Below, one piece after another: positions 13,346-25,314 of a stretch of DNA of 64,000 bases. Position numbers and translations under genes: made by a program. The notes beneath the pieces were generated by a model, which was not told where the DNA came from, searched no databases, and worked only from the letters and a program-made list of their open reading frames with translations. The stretch is from contig NC_135551.1 of NCBI RefSeq assembly GCF_964340395.1, forward strand, positions 434,001 to 498,000, written 5' to 3'. How positions within the stretch are numbered: the stretch's first letter is position 1; the number at the start of each line of letters is the position of its first letter. Source of the stretch: Glandiceps talaboti. Its lineage: Eukaryota; Hemichordata; Enteropneusta; Spengelidae.

Positions 13346-14279
13346 ATTTGTAGTCAGACAGACCAATCATAGAACTTCGTAGATAAAGTATGTGACATAA
13401 AGAACCAAACATTTGTAAAGATATGTGTATTTTATGTTAGTTCATTTGATATACATGGCCAGAAACTAGAAAACTATGAGTGTGTGTGTGTGGTGGGGGG
13501 GTGTACACTTGACAGGTTTAAAGTAGTACATGGCGTGACATCCTGTAAACATCCACATTATCAGTTTAGTATCATTGTCAACTGTACAGTACTGTACTGC
13601 GTTTGCAATTTCACCATAACTTGCCACAGTTGATAGCTGTGTATCACTTTCATCATTTTATTAAGCTTTCCAAAGACAGTCTTTCACAACATACTTTTAA
13701 TTAACCTTATGTAAGAAATGTCATAGCAACAAATCTATTTAGTTGTTATAGTGTACCTAAATACATATTTTGTCATTAGTTTACATTGCAAGCGTTGCTT
13801 GGGAACGCAACTTGTAAATTGTTATAACAGAGCCATGTAACTGTCACACTTTGAATAAATTTGAATAAATTATGTCAGTGATTTGACCAAATAATAAAAC
13901 TGAGTGTTAGTCTGACCTCTTTAACAGACTTTGACGTTTGATACCCATTGGGAATCGTTAAGGTTTTTAGTGGTAGCTTAAATACCTGGAAGATGAAATT
14001 TGCATATACACCATGAAAATAATGACTGAGGTCATTTGTGACATGTAGGTTTGTATCTACCAGCCAAAACCCAAGCAGGTCTTATCAATATTGTATATAA
14101 TATGCTAAACTGTGAAAATATGGGGAAATCACACACTATTATTATACCTAACTATACAAAATGACAGGTAGGTAGCATTGTGTCATTTGGCAAATACCAT
14201 TACAAATTAGGGTAAATTCATTTTCCTTTGACATTGTCAATTTCTTTCCAGAATTATCAACCTCTGAAAAGAGTGCTAT

Positions 14280-14850
14280 TACAATGGGCTTCGTTCATCC
14301 ATAATATGCAAATTTGACCGAATGGCGGCCATATTTGTAATTAAAAATCAATATTTACTGCATAACTCAAAAACTGTAACACACAGACACTCCTCCGTTC
14401 AAGTGCCTACCCCAATATTATCAGATACAAGCTATCTTTTGAGACCTTGACCTTTGATCTAGGTTTTCTGGTCCAATTATCAAAATCAAGCCAATTCATA
14501 CCTATCACAGACACATTATAGTGTTTACCTATTAGCCATTTCTTTGAAATCATCTTTACAAGTAATTTTGAAGTAAAAAAGTATACACAAGCATCATTTT
14601 TGGTGCTTATGTCATTTTTACCGAATAGAAGCCATAGTTATAGTAAAAAATCACTCTCTTGCTGCATAAGTCAAAAACTTCAATACATGGACTCTATTCA
14701 AGTGTCTAACCCCATATAATCACATGCAAGCTTTCTTGTATGACAAGGACCTTTGACCTGCACCTTGACCTACAGGGTAGACCATCAAAATTAAGCCATT
14801 GCTTACATATTGCAGACACTTCGTATACCCCTGTCTTGCCTTTTAAGGTG
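14280..14850 (+). repeat. Dispersed repeat, family C copy
   Basis: Contains the family C body: GGCGGCCATATTTGTAATTA, ATTTACTGCATAACTCAAAA, and the polypyrimidine phrase TTTGACCTTGACCT. The same body occurs twice in tandem here (about 14300-14560 and 14600-14840), and elsewhere at 27640-28270, 32830-33140, 33470-34140 and 63170-63560. Confidence 0.75.
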
Positions 14851-15079
14851 AACGTCTGAGTAAGTCACGTTTACTGGAGTGAGTGAGCCGTTGGACAGGT
14901 TAAAGGTATTGTGATCCAGCACCTAACCCTGAATTTGAATCAAGTGGATGAAAAGTACTTAATGTGTAAATTAATTGGAAACCTGTCATGTTGTCTGGAT
15001 ATAAACTAGTTTTACAGTGGTGGTCTGAATACTGTTAATACTCAAGTATGTTTTCAATTCATGCTATATACTGTTGCAG

Positions 15080-15201
15080 GGTACAAAGATAGAAAAGTGT
15101 ATGAAAATTTGACACCTACAGAGAGGAAACGACAACAACACATCCATGAATTGATTGACACTGAACAGAGCTATGTTGATAATATGCAGCTAGTCATGGA
15201 T
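15080..15201 (+). CDS. ITSN: Intersectin, DH-domain exon 1 of this window
   Basis: This exon encodes the start of the Dbl-homology domain of intersectin, a membrane-trafficking scaffold whose DH-PH unit activates Cdc42 by nucleotide exchange. It reads LTPTERKRQQHIHELIDTEQ then SYVDNMQLVMD; 'TPTERKRQ..IHELI.TE..YV' is the known opening of the intersectin DH domain (conserved region 1). The acceptor is CTGTTGCAG and the donor GTAAGT. The exon enters with two bases of a split codon and leaves in phase 0. The preceding SH3 exon is not visible in the window. The tryptophan-rich SH3 linker seen in vertebrates is absent here; instead YKDRKVYEN precedes the domain. Confidence 0.93.
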
Positions 15202-15299
15202 GTAAGTTATTTCATACAACTTTATTTTACAATAGTCAGGTGCTATAAGCCAAGTAAGGTGTGCAACTGTGTTTTAGCTAGTTTACAAAGTTTAGCTAG

Positions 15300-15575
15300 A
15301 AGTTTAGAAAGCTAAATTTGAAGTGTCTAAATCTAAATCTAAACTTTATAAACTATCTTCTAATTAGAGTAAATATTTAGATATGTATGTCATGTTTAAT
15401 TGTATTTTACATATGTTCTGGCGGTTTCCTGTGATATTTTAATATAATATTTTAATGTATATATTGTAAATATTTTTAAGATACTCGACATTGTGTGAGA
15501 AGAGCCTTTGGCTCAACAATTTATCGAGTTTAAATAAAGTCAAATAATAATAATAATAATAAATAGATAGATTGT
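15300..15575 (+). mobile_element. Probable non-LTR 3' tail
   Basis: An AT-rich segment ending TCGAGTTTAAATAAAGTCAA followed by AATAATAATAATAATAA. A polyadenylation-like AATAAA just before a short AAT microsatellite is the usual 3' end of L2/CR1-type or related non-LTR elements. No coding part remains. Confidence 0.5.
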
Positions 15576-15839
15576 CCCAAGTGAAAAATTTTTTACAAGG
15601 ATATATCTGCTAATTTTGTGGATCTAAATATTATTATAAACTTTATAATATATCCACTATTTAGATGATCTAAATATCAATCATGCTATTTCTACACTCA
15701 CATATATGATATGACCCACATAAATATTTTGAACTTGTATTGCATCATTCTTCTAACAATAAGTTTAAAGTTGCCTAGCCACTTGAAGCACTACTCTGCA
15801 CATTCAGTATTTATATTCTTTATGTCTTCGAATCTCTTA

Positions 15840-16270
15840 ATACTTAGAATAGTATTGATATTTTGGTCAAAAACTTCTATCTCAATAAGTACTTGGTCAA
15901 TGAGACTGAAATTAGGTGAGATATTTCTAGTGTCATTCAGCAGATTGTTCAAAACATTTTGACAAATTGGCCCTTGCAACCACTCAGCAACCAAATGCCA
16001 GTATATTTTGCTAAAATAACATCAACTGGTAGGTGAGTAAGTAAACATTCAAAAAATGTATGTAAATATCCATAGCAACCATGACCATGCCCATAGCAAC
16101 AGCCAAATTGTGTATTTCACAAAGATAACATCAGGGATTCTTAGATAAGTGAAGGAAACATTCAAAAAGTATACAAATATGCAAGACTATGCCCATAGAA
16201 ACAGCTAAATGATCATGTATATTGTAAAGATAACAACAGGGATTAATAGACAAGTGAATAAACATTAAAA
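15840..16270 (+). repeat. Dispersed repeat, family A partial copy
   Basis: Begins inside the body (GGTCAAAAACTTCTATCTCA) and runs through GCAGATTGTTCAAAACATTTTG and three AGCAACAGCCAAAT-type modules. It meets an oppositely oriented copy near 16270. Confidence 0.65.
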
Positions 16271-16455
16271 AAATGTTTAGGTAATACACCAAGGTAATAC
16301 ACCCACCAAATATGACAATCGGTTCAGCAGTTTTTGACTTTAAGATGTTTACACACACACGCACACATCCACATAGACAGACCGACAGACAGACACTTTG
16401 CCATGCCTATAGCACTTCTGAACCTTATCAGTTCAGTTGTGCTAAAAAAACTGTA
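16271..16455 (-). repeat. Family A head, inverted copy
   Basis: Reads in reverse: body, ACACACGCACACATCC, CAGACAGACAGACAC, then the terminal hairpin TAGCACTTCTGAACCTTATC and CAGTTCAGTTGTGCTA at 16410-16445. It is head-to-head with the next copy. Confidence 0.7.
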
Positions 16456-16471
16456 CAACAACATTGGCACC

Positions 16472-16502
<31 letters not shown>

Positions 16503-17030
16503 CTCTGTCTGCCACTGCATGTGTGACTGTGTGTGTCTTATTTTTGGTGAAAAAACTTAAACTCAAAAACTACCAAGCAGGTCAATCTGAAATTTGGTGG
16601 GAACGTTCTCAGGGGTGTTTTTATTAAGAATTGTTTATGACATGATGATCCCATCAGTGATATGCAAATTAGGTCTGAAAATGTGTGTTTTTGATCAAAA
16701 ATCTATCATTCCAAAACTTTTGAGCAGATTAGGTTGAAATTGGGTGGAAATGTTCATAGGGCTGTTTAGATTAAGAATTGTTCATGACATGATATCTCAT
16801 TAGTGATACGCAAAGTAGGTCAAAAAATGTCTTTTTTTGTCAAAAATCTTTAATTCCCAAACTACTGAGCAGATTGGGCTGAAATTTAATGAGGTTGTAA
16901 AAGAACCGTCAAAACAAATATGCAAATATCCCTAGCAACAAAACCACACCCATAGCAACAGCCAAATGGTGGTGTGTATTTCCAAATAGAGCCAAATAGA
17001 GTTGTGCTCCAACTCCATTGGTGCTATTTT
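16456..17030 (+). repeat. Family A copy following a TG microsatellite
   Basis: A (TG)n run at 16474-16502 takes the place of the usual CTGT tract, then the full body with three AAATTAGGTC...GGTCAAAAATC modules, and the tail GTTGTGCTCCAACTCCATTGG. The head hairpin is missing. Confidence 0.7.
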
Positions 17031-17234
17031 TCATTTCCTGGTCATTGTCGTCAATGTGGCCACAGCAACAATTTGATGCACGTTGATGTTTACCACCAGT
17101 TATTGGTGAATATGACAGCAGTGACAAATATTTAACATCCACGAGGCATTCTTGCACACATTGGTCTCCCTATCTTCTCCTTGCTGTAGATTGACATGTA
17201 ATCCCAGGCCATGGCGCAGATTGATATTGATAAA

Positions 17235-17560
17235 TTAGGTAATTAGCAGATATATCCTTGTAAATCTTTTTTCACAAGGGAAGGCCCATCTAGTTGGCAG
17301 ATAGTTTATAAAGTTTATAAAGTTTAGAATGATATTAGGATTGCCAATGGATAATTAGCAGATATATCCTTGTAAATCTTTTTTCACAAGGGAAGGCCCA
17401 TCTAGTTGGCAGATAGTTTATAAAGTTTATAAAGTTTAGAATGATATTAGGATTGCCAATGGATAGTTAGCAGATATATCCTTGTAAAACATTTTTCACA
17501 AGAGAAGGCCATCTAGTTGGCAGATAGTTTATAAAGTTTAGAACGATATTTGGATTAGCT
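17235..17560. repeat. About 112-bp tandem triplication
   Basis: Three consecutive copies of a segment beginning AATTAGCAGATATATCCTTG and including CACAAGGGAAGGCCCATCTA. The third copy carries a short deletion in the GTTTATAAAGTTTATAAAG stretch. Confidence 0.9.
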
Positions 17561-17734
17561 GAAGTCAGGTAGTTTAGCTGTGTTTATCTTCTTTAGCTAG
17601 TTTAGCTCCCATAGATAATACATAGAGTTTACCTACATACTCTGGGTAAAGACACAATTCCACACCTAACTCTATAACTTAAGCCATAGTGGAATTGTGA
17701 TTACTGTCTGATTTCCTTTAATAACTAATCTATG

Positions 17735-17915
17735 ATGAGTTCCACTTAAAGTTCTTGGTTTCCTTTAATAACTAATCTATGATGATTTCCATGTAAAGTT
17801 CTTGTTTTCCTTTAATAACTAATCTATGATGATTTCCATGTAAAGTTCTTGGTTTCCTTTAATAACTAATCTATGATGATTTCCATGTAAAGTTCTTGTT
17901 TTCCTTTAGCCTGTC
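17735..17915. repeat. About 48-bp tandem repeat, 4 copies
   Basis: Four copies of TTTCCTTTAATAACTAATCT followed by ATGATGATTTCCATGTAAAGTTCTTG, the first and last diverged. Confidence 0.9.
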
Positions 17916-18351
17916 TAAATCATAGATCATTGATATTCTACAAAAGTACTTCACTTTATTACACTATCTGTTTATGTTAGAATCACCACCACCCCAATCC
18001 GTCATTGAAATTTGAAAATATTTCCTCATGCTGATTGGTCACAAAGGGAAGTGATAAGCTATGTCAGATTTGTTTATTCAAATGAAGTCATTCTGTAAAT
18101 TTAGTCATTACTGAAATGAACACACAAATTACCATGGACATGATTTACATATAGAGTAATTTTTGTCAATTTGTACAAATAGCTCTATTATTAACAGCCA
18201 TTGGGGTGTGGCTAAATTTACAAGCACAAGCAGATAGTGGAAAAGCAAAGCAGAATGACAGATCTGAGACATAGAAAGGCTAAATGTCCTGATAATGAAT
18301 ATCCACATGTACACTTTATTTCATAATCTACCAATATTGTGGTACCACTAG

Positions 18352-18452
18352 GTATTTTACAAACCCATGGCAACCGTGGTATCCAAGGATGACCTAGCCA
18401 CCATATTTGTCAACTGGAAGGAAATTATCATGTGTAATACGAAAATGTTAAA
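18352..18452 (+). CDS. ITSN: Intersectin, DH-domain exon 2
   Basis: Encodes VFYKPMATVVSKDDLATIF then VNWKEIIMCNTKML, matching the family segment with 'IFVNWKELIMCNIKLLK'. This is the second helix region of the DH domain, before conserved region 2. The acceptor is CCACTAG (a weak polypyrimidine tract) and the donor GTAAGT; the exon enters in phase 0 and ends after two bases of a lysine codon, which the next exon completes. The stretch KPMATVVSKDDL is less conserved than the rest compared with vertebrate intersectins. Confidence 0.92.
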
Positions 18453-18662
18453 GTAAGTTGTTCATCCATCTAGAAATCTAAATTACAAATGAAAATTTCT
18501 GACGAATTCAAAATTTTTTTGGGAAATTGAATCCCAAAGTTTTGCTGTTGCAGAAAACTGTACATAAATGGTTGACTAGAAAACAAATACACACCACTGA
18601 AAGTGTTAAGAGTTTGTGGTATGTATAGTAACCCATATAAGAATCAAGACATTACTTTATAG

Positions 18663-18738
18663 GGCACTAAGAGTTCGAAAGAAGATGAGTGGAGAAAGCT
18701 GTGTTATTCGTAATATTGGTGATATCTTGTGTGAGCAG
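18663..18738 (+). CDS. ITSN: Intersectin, DH-domain exon 3
   Basis: A 76-nt exon. Its first base completes the split lysine codon, then it reads ALRVRKKMSGESCVIRNIG and DILCEQ. 'ALRVRKKMSGE...IGDIL' is a strong intersectin signature in conserved region 2. The acceptor is TTTATAG after a T-rich tract and the donor is GTAAAT, a weaker site than the GTAAGT used by its neighbours. It is only 210 bp downstream of exon 2. Confidence 0.93.
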
Positions 18739-18938
18739 GTAAATACAAGTCTATATATAGATTAGATATATCCTTTCTGCTTCAAATGGAATGTTTTCTC
18801 CATTTTCACCACTTTTAATATGTAATTAGTATTTCTGAGGTCTAATCATTTCATTCGCCAAGCATACCAATGCCCAACTAATACCTATAGCTGCATCAAA
18901 ATAATTGTAAACACACTTGCAGTTTTTGAGCCATTTCA

Positions 18939-18978
18939 ACACACACATACATACATACATACATACATACATACATAC

Positions 18979-19037
<59 letters not shown>

Positions 19038-19120
19038 TACTTACATACATACACACACATACATACATACATACATACACACACACACATACATATATAC
19101 ACACACATACATACATACAT

Positions 19121-19162
<42 letters not shown>
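18939..19162. repeat. (ACAT)n and (CA)n microsatellite
   Basis: Long ACAT tetranucleotide run mixed with CA dinucleotide blocks, 90 bp upstream of exon 4. It remains open in several frames and therefore produces artificial Thr/His/Ile-rich and Cys/Val/Tyr-rich frames on the two strands. One such frame runs by chance into exon 4. Confidence 0.97.
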
Positions 19163-19163
<1 letters not shown>

Positions 19164-19249
19164 AAACCAGACAATATACCATGGACAGTAGCACTAATGT
19201 TATCTTATATTTCAGTTGTCATCAGTCAATTATGTTTCCACTTTCTCAG

Positions 19250-19357
19250 CTTCCACACATGACACCATACATCAGATTCTGTAGTTGTCAGCTGAGAGCA
19301 TCCACTCTTATCCAGAAGAAAATAGACAGTGACAGTGAATTCAAAAATGTAATGAAG
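19250..19357 (+). CDS. ITSN: Intersectin, DH-domain exon 4
   Basis: Encodes LPHMTPYIRFCSCQLRAS then TLIQKKIDSDSEFKNVMK, 36 codons, phase 0 at both ends. 'LPHM.PYIRFCSCQL' is diagnostic of the intersectin DH domain. The acceptor is CCACTTTCTCAG, a good pyrimidine tract, and the donor GTATGT. The residues after TLIQ (KKIDSDSEFKNVMK) lie in the more variable helix leading into conserved region 3. Confidence 0.94.
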
Positions 19358-19714
19358 GTATGTCACCTAGATGTATTAAGTACACATTTTACACTGACAG
19401 CATTAAACTCAGTCAGATTAGAATTCAAATCTCAGTTTGAAAAATGGTTGTCTGGCAGAGACATTAACAAAGTTGGTCCTAAACAAAAGAATCTTATTTT
19501 AATCCTAATGGCTTCAGTGATCTACTAATCCAACACCATGGGATTCAAACATTTGGGTTTGACAATATAGTATATTTAGGAGTTGAGCCAAAGGTCATTG
19601 CATGAACAAGTTAATGTACAAATATATAGACTCTGATGTACCATATGTGAACATTGTATGATTTCTGTTACTGTGTATACTAGATACATTTTATGTTTTC
19701 GGTAATGCTATGTT

Positions 19715-20230
19715 TGTTAGCTCCGCTTTCAAAGACAGACAGCGGAGCTTAGTAGGTAATTGATGCCTGACCTTTGACTGTCAACGTTTTGCATTTTATG
19801 TTCTTCTCCAAAACTAATATAAAGGGCCTATTAATTTAGTGTGAAGGTGTCTTGAACTACCCAGATCTGATTTTGACTGGGTTATTAATATGCAAATTAG
19901 GTCTAAAAATAGAAGTTTTGGAAAAAACGCTTCATAAGCTGCTGGAGTCAGAATTTACGGGGGATAGGCCTACGAAAATTCTTGGGACCATCATTCGGGG
20001 GTGGGGGGTGCATGACTTTCTTGAGAGTGCGAAGGGGGAGGAAGGCTGTGAAAATTTGTTTGACCAAAATAATTTCTCCTCAGGGGATGCCCAAAACACT
20101 TTGTGCTTTTGTTGGAAATCAGTTGAGGAATCGCTACCCATGTACTTTAAGGAGTAGGTTGATAAATCTCCATTGCCCGTCTCTCAACTTTTGTTATTTA
20201 CATCTTCATCTCCAAAACTGACACTCAGAA
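19715..20230 (+). repeat. Dispersed repeat, family E (hairpin head)
   Basis: Starts with a palindrome, TTAGCTCCGCT, 13-base loop, AGCGGAGCTTAG, then a body with AACTAATATAAAGGGCC and two CTCCAAAACTRA phrases. The same palindrome half occurs at 49655 and, inverted, near 52590-52610. The chance open frames across 19852-20221 have no recognisable product. Confidence 0.6.
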
Positions 20231-20255
20231 TACTTTGATATTTGGTCTACATGTT

Positions 20256-20275
20256 GGGGGGGGGGGGGGGGGGGG
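20256..20275. repeat. Poly-G run
   Basis: About 20 consecutive G on the + strand. Exact length in an assembly of such a run is unreliable. Confidence 0.9.
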
Positions 20276-20294
20276 CTATTCAGATTTGTTCATG

Positions 20295-20390
20295 CCACAA
20301 CCACTTTTCAAAAGACACTATTGATGGCAGACAACAAGCAATGTAATATATTCTGAATTCTGCACATGGTGCGCCCTCAATGACAAGTGA
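20295..20390 (+). repeat. Dispersed repeat, family F copy
   Basis: Shares CACTTTTCAAAAGACACTAT and CAGACAACAAGCAATGTAAT with 3100-3170, with a conserved GCGCCCTCAATGACAAGTG after it. Confidence 0.75.
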
Positions 20391-20469
20391 CACAGGGTCG
20401 CAGACTTCAGCACAAATCTGAACACTGTACCCCTTCTACAGAATGGTGCATTCCACTGTAGGTATTCCG

Positions 20470-21263
20470 ACCCGAACTGACAAAGTTGCTAGCATACGCT
20501 GTCACCGTAGGGGATGATTTTTGACATCAATCATAAATAAAAGCGATAATAATCATTCTAAAATTACCTCATTTTGAAAGGGGAAGTACTTTGTGGTTTA
20601 TTTATGGAGTTTTGATTTTGTACGATCAAAATTGGTGGCGAAATTGCCACATCAAAATTGCCGATGAGCGCCTAACCATATATGAAAGAAAAGTAGTCAT
20701 GAGATTGTAGTCCAGACTTAGGGCTGTAAAATTACATATTTCGTTTAAATTTTTTTGTTACACTCGCAATATGAGGTCGTTTTGCAGTTTTAAAAATCTT
20801 TCTTAACAGTGAAACATTGTGAATTTTCAAAAGCAAACATTAAAAAGTAGTATTTTGTGATAAGATGTCTTCTACCTAATAATGGCTTATTTTAGTTGAT
20901 GTATCTAACGGGTCAAAAGTGAGGGATAGTTATTCAGGAGAGGGTAGATGGTTTCGTGGGGAACAGCTTGACATTGCATTGGTGACAGTGTTCGAAAACG
21001 CGAGCGTTCTACGTCTGTCAATGAGATTGAACATTTTTCAGACAAGACCTTTTCAGTTATGATTTACGAAATATTTATTCTTTGCCGAGGTTAATAAGTC
21101 TACAGTTCCAATTTACACAATGTATTTTGCCATTGAGTTATGAGTAGAACACTCGACTATATTAAAATATCAGATGATGTTTATTATGTACATATACAAG
21201 GCCATCTATAATCATGTACTATGTATGCTGTAGAACGTTTTACTCCTAGTATGTCGATCTGCT
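20470..21263. other. Unassigned stretch
   Basis: Slightly richer in CpG than the surroundings, with no open frame, tandem repeat or recognised element. It precedes the target duplication of the palindromic element. Confidence 0.5.
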
Positions 21264-22135
21264 ATATAACTACGGTGGACGAGAAGGACATTTCCACGCT
21301 CTCAAAGATTGGGCGTTCAAAGCAATTTCCGCGCTCTCAATGACAGAGTTCAAAGCAATTTCCGCGCTCTCAATGACCGGGCGTTCAAAGCAATTTCAGC
21401 GCTCTCAATGACTGAGCGTTCAAAGCAATTTCCGCGCTCTCAATGACTGGGCGTTCAAAGCAATTTCCGCGCTCTCAGTGACTGGGCATTCAAAGCAATT
21501 TCACCGCTCTCAATGACTGGGCGTTCAAAGCAATTTCACCGCGCTCAATGACTGGACGTTCAAAGCAATTTCACCGTTCTCAATGACTGGGCGTTCAAAG
21601 CAATTTCCGCGCTCTCAATGACCGAGTTCAAAGCAATTTCAGCTCTCTCAATGATAAGAGTTTCAAAGCAATTTCTGTGATGTCAGACATTTCCGCAACA
21701 GAAACGATTTCTCTGTCAGAAGCGATTTCCCAGACGTACAGAAGTGGAATCCCCACAAGTCACGTGTTAGTGACATATGTTTCATGTGTACACACAAGTA
21801 CAGAATTTGGAGGAGTCATGCAGAAGCTCAATTGTTGTATGCAAGAATTTTAGAAAGATTGGTACCCCATCCATAAATTTTAACAATGCACTTAGTATGC
21901 TTGAGGGAGAAATAATCACTTTACAAATGCCAGTTGATGTTGATGAAAAATAAAAATGTCTTCAGCAGAAAATGTTGCAGAACACGACAGTAATTTGTAA
22001 CTCATTTATGTCCACTATATGTAATATAAATTTTATGTCCTTGAATGATTAAAATTATGTAGCCCAGACACTTCGCAAATGTATTTATGGTGTATCAATC
22101 TGAGACTTCCAATAGTTTGAGATTGAAAGATAGTC

Positions 22136-23477
22136 GGGTGCGTGACTAACGACGTCCAAGTAAAATCCTATCTATCCAGAGATGATATGATTCGTTTTCA
22201 AACCATGAATACGTTTTTAAGCAATCGACATTTAGAAATACAAGTAATTTCGAAGTTGATTTTTGGATGTTGATATCGATTTTTGAACATCCATTTTTTG
22301 AGACTCATCGAAAATCAAAACATGAACCATGTTTCACTTTTCTCAGCTGTGCACTTTTTATCGTTACATTATTGTAACATTTGTGCCACTAGGCTCGACT
22401 CAAAGAGACATCGCAGGGAAGCGAACCGGACGTCTTCGTTAATATCCCGTCGATCATCGGGCATGACGTGGCACATTAAATCGATAGCCCCACTTTGAGT
22501 ACGAGGAATTCACACATAGGGTATAATAAACTATCATGTCAGAATACTGGTTTAATAATATTCTAAGCTCGGCAACCTTGTGTTCATAGTGGTCTGAGGT
22601 TTAACACAAACGTATAGTAATGACTATGTTACGTCGATTCACCCAAAATGTGCTGGAAAGGGGTAGGGGTTTTGTACGAAGTGCCGTCTTAAGTATTAAG
22701 ATCAAGGGTCTCGAGCTCTGTAAGTTTTTGGGTGTGTGGAATGTATAGAGTTTGGGTTTACCGTTTGGATTTGGAAGTCTCAGCAGAGTCATCTTATTTT
22801 ATTTTACACAGTCTAGTTACGCAGCCGGCCCCTCCCCATCCCCGTCTAGGTAACAACACAAATATATTTAAACTGTATAACATCGTCGGTATGACATCAC
22901 AATAAATACATTTGATTGAAAAAATAATGCCGACGATAACTCACTACCTAAAAACAATTCTTGTATAATGTACAAACAACCGTCACTGTATGGGATGGAT
23001 GGCTGGTGTCAGTTAGTCATGCAATATGCGCCAGAAACGAGGTCCCACCCCAAACATCTGATTACAAATTTACAATTTATTTGTACATTTAGGACGTCCA
23101 AAAGGATATGTTCATATTCCAACGCTATCTGTTACTTGTTGTCTTTGCTTTCCTTTGATCTTCGCTTTGATATCATTTTTAGTAAACAACCTGCAAACTT
23201 CATAGAAACTGTAGATAGTACGAGTAAAAGGTGTCCCTAACTTTCCAGTAAAACGTTGAAACGTGAAACGTTGTTTGTGGTTTGATTTTGATTGCGTTTC
23301 AAAAAACGAAAGTTCGAATTTCGATATCAACACCTAAAACACTAAGTTCCAAATTCACATGTAGTTTCAAATGTTGATTGTTTAAACACGTATTCATGGT
23401 TCGAAATTACGTCAGAAACGAATCACATCATATCTGGATAGATTGGGATTTCACTTGGACGTCGTTAGTCACGCACC
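22136..23477. mobile_element. Nested 1.34-kb inverted-repeat element
   Basis: Arms of roughly 150-180 bp, starting GGTGCGTGACTAACGACGTC at both ends in opposite orientation and continuing with CCAAGT, ATCTATCCAGA, CATGAATACG and TTGATATCGA matches. TAGTC occurs directly outside both ends (22131-22135 and 23478-23482), consistent with a 5-bp target duplication apart from one extra G. It lies wholly inside the 4-kb element. No transposase is visible; the short open frames at 22283 and 22968 have no recognisable domain. Confidence 0.75.
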
Positions 23478-23895
23478 TAGTCAGTATGCAGACAGAGTAT
23501 CGAGGATAGACTTCACGTGTTGTCATCAGAATGTTGAAACAACTATTCCAACATTGGTTGCAGTCAGTATATATGAAAGTTATCAAGAAATTGATATTTG
23601 TGTAAGATGAAAGGACTATGATGTTGTGATTATTGGTAACAGGACACTACGCCCCCAGACAAACAACCCGTAGGATAAATGCCCCCAATCACGCCTACAA
23701 ATACACATACACTTTCATTTCAAACATGCTGATAAAGACTGAAATATTGATAATGAAATGAAATTTTAGAAAAAACGACGTGCGATAAACATGGGATTTG
23801 ATTTCTAAATAAACAGTTATTAACTCATAAACAGGACCACTTTCGACCATGCCCTAGTATGTAATTATCCCACCTGAGGCCTTTCTCCGAGGGCA

Positions 23896-23903
<8 letters not shown>

Positions 23904-23928
<25 letters not shown>

Positions 23929-23931
23929 GGG
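23904..23931. repeat. Poly-G run
   Basis: Twenty-eight consecutive G. Likely length-variable and capable of G-quadruplex formation. Confidence 0.95.
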
Positions 23932-24315
23932 TGCCCTAGAACCGTCATTATTATGTTAAAGAGAAAAAAATAGTGTGACGAACTCGTGGAAAGTACACGA
24001 AAAACTCTGATATTTAACACCTAATAAAACACTAGAATAGATTGCCTACGAAAGCTAATAAGTGGTAGCGTTAGCAAGCCTTCGATAAGCGTGAAAAACC
24101 CTCTCCGTCACACCAAGCTGTTCGATTGACCTTGTGTATGGCAGAACATACACTATATAAACTTGAGTACAGACACATTCGCCAAGCCAGCGTCTCTAGA
24201 CTACGGCACAACCCAAGAAACCTGAAATATCACGACCAACTCGTGAAAATAAACGCCTCAACCTCACGGAGGCATACTAGAAAACGTTTCCCTAAAGGAA
24301 GAAGTAGGTTTTAAC

Positions 24316-24476
<161 letters not shown>

Positions 24477-25314
24477 AGGAAGAAAAGTGTTGCTATAGCT
24501 ACCTGACCAAGACTCCACCCCTCAGCAACTGACTGGCATATGAAAAGTGTGTTTCGAATAAAACACGGGATATCTAGACCTGAAGTACTGGGAAAAATCA
24601 GACGAGCCAAATACAGGCACCCGGGGTGTGACACCCACAAGCTTTCCGCAACAACTATCTGTGACAATACCTGTTACTATAGTTATCTCTGATAATATCT
24701 GTTACTATAGCTATCTCTGACACTACCTGGTACTATACATGTAGTTATCCCGGACAATGCCTGTTACTGTTACGGCATTAAATCTCCCAATACTAGAATG
24801 TATTTCGTGCACCGTCACTGTGTCCACAATTTTTACCAGTTACATGTACTTCCGGGTCACTGATAGCACGTGACTTGTGGGGATTCCACTTCTGTACGTC
24901 TGGGAAATCGTTTCTGTTGCGGAAATGTCTGACATCGCGGAAATTGCCTTGAAACTCTTATCATTGAGAGAGCTGAAATTGCTTTGAACTCTATCATTGA
25001 GAGAGCTGAAATTGCTTTGAACTCTATCATTGAGAGAGCTGAAATTGCTTTGAACGCCCGGTCATTGAGAGCGGTGAAATTGCTTTGAACGCTCAGTCAT
25101 TGAGAGCGCGGAAATTGCTTTGAACGCTCAGTCATTGAGAGCGCTGAAATTGCTTTGAACGCCCAGTCATTGAGAGCGCGGAAATTGCTTTGAACGCTCA
25201 GTCATTGAGAGCGCGGAAATTGCTTTGAACTCTGTCATTGAGAGCGCGGAAATTGCTTTGAACGCCCAATCATTGAGAGCGCGGAAATGTCCTTCTCGTC
25301 CACCGTAATATAAC

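Noticed and set aside
1-15079. An intersectin SH3 exon upstream of exon 1
   Set aside because: I looked for ALYDY-, WW- and FPSNYV-like segments flanked by AG/GT and saw none; the exon must lie outside or be too diverged to see by eye.
18917-19528. 203-residue open frame through the ACAT microsatellite
   Set aside because: Only 19250-19357 is real exon; the rest is microsatellite and intron read by chance, as shown by the acceptor CTTTCTCAG and the donor GTATGT around the conserved segment.
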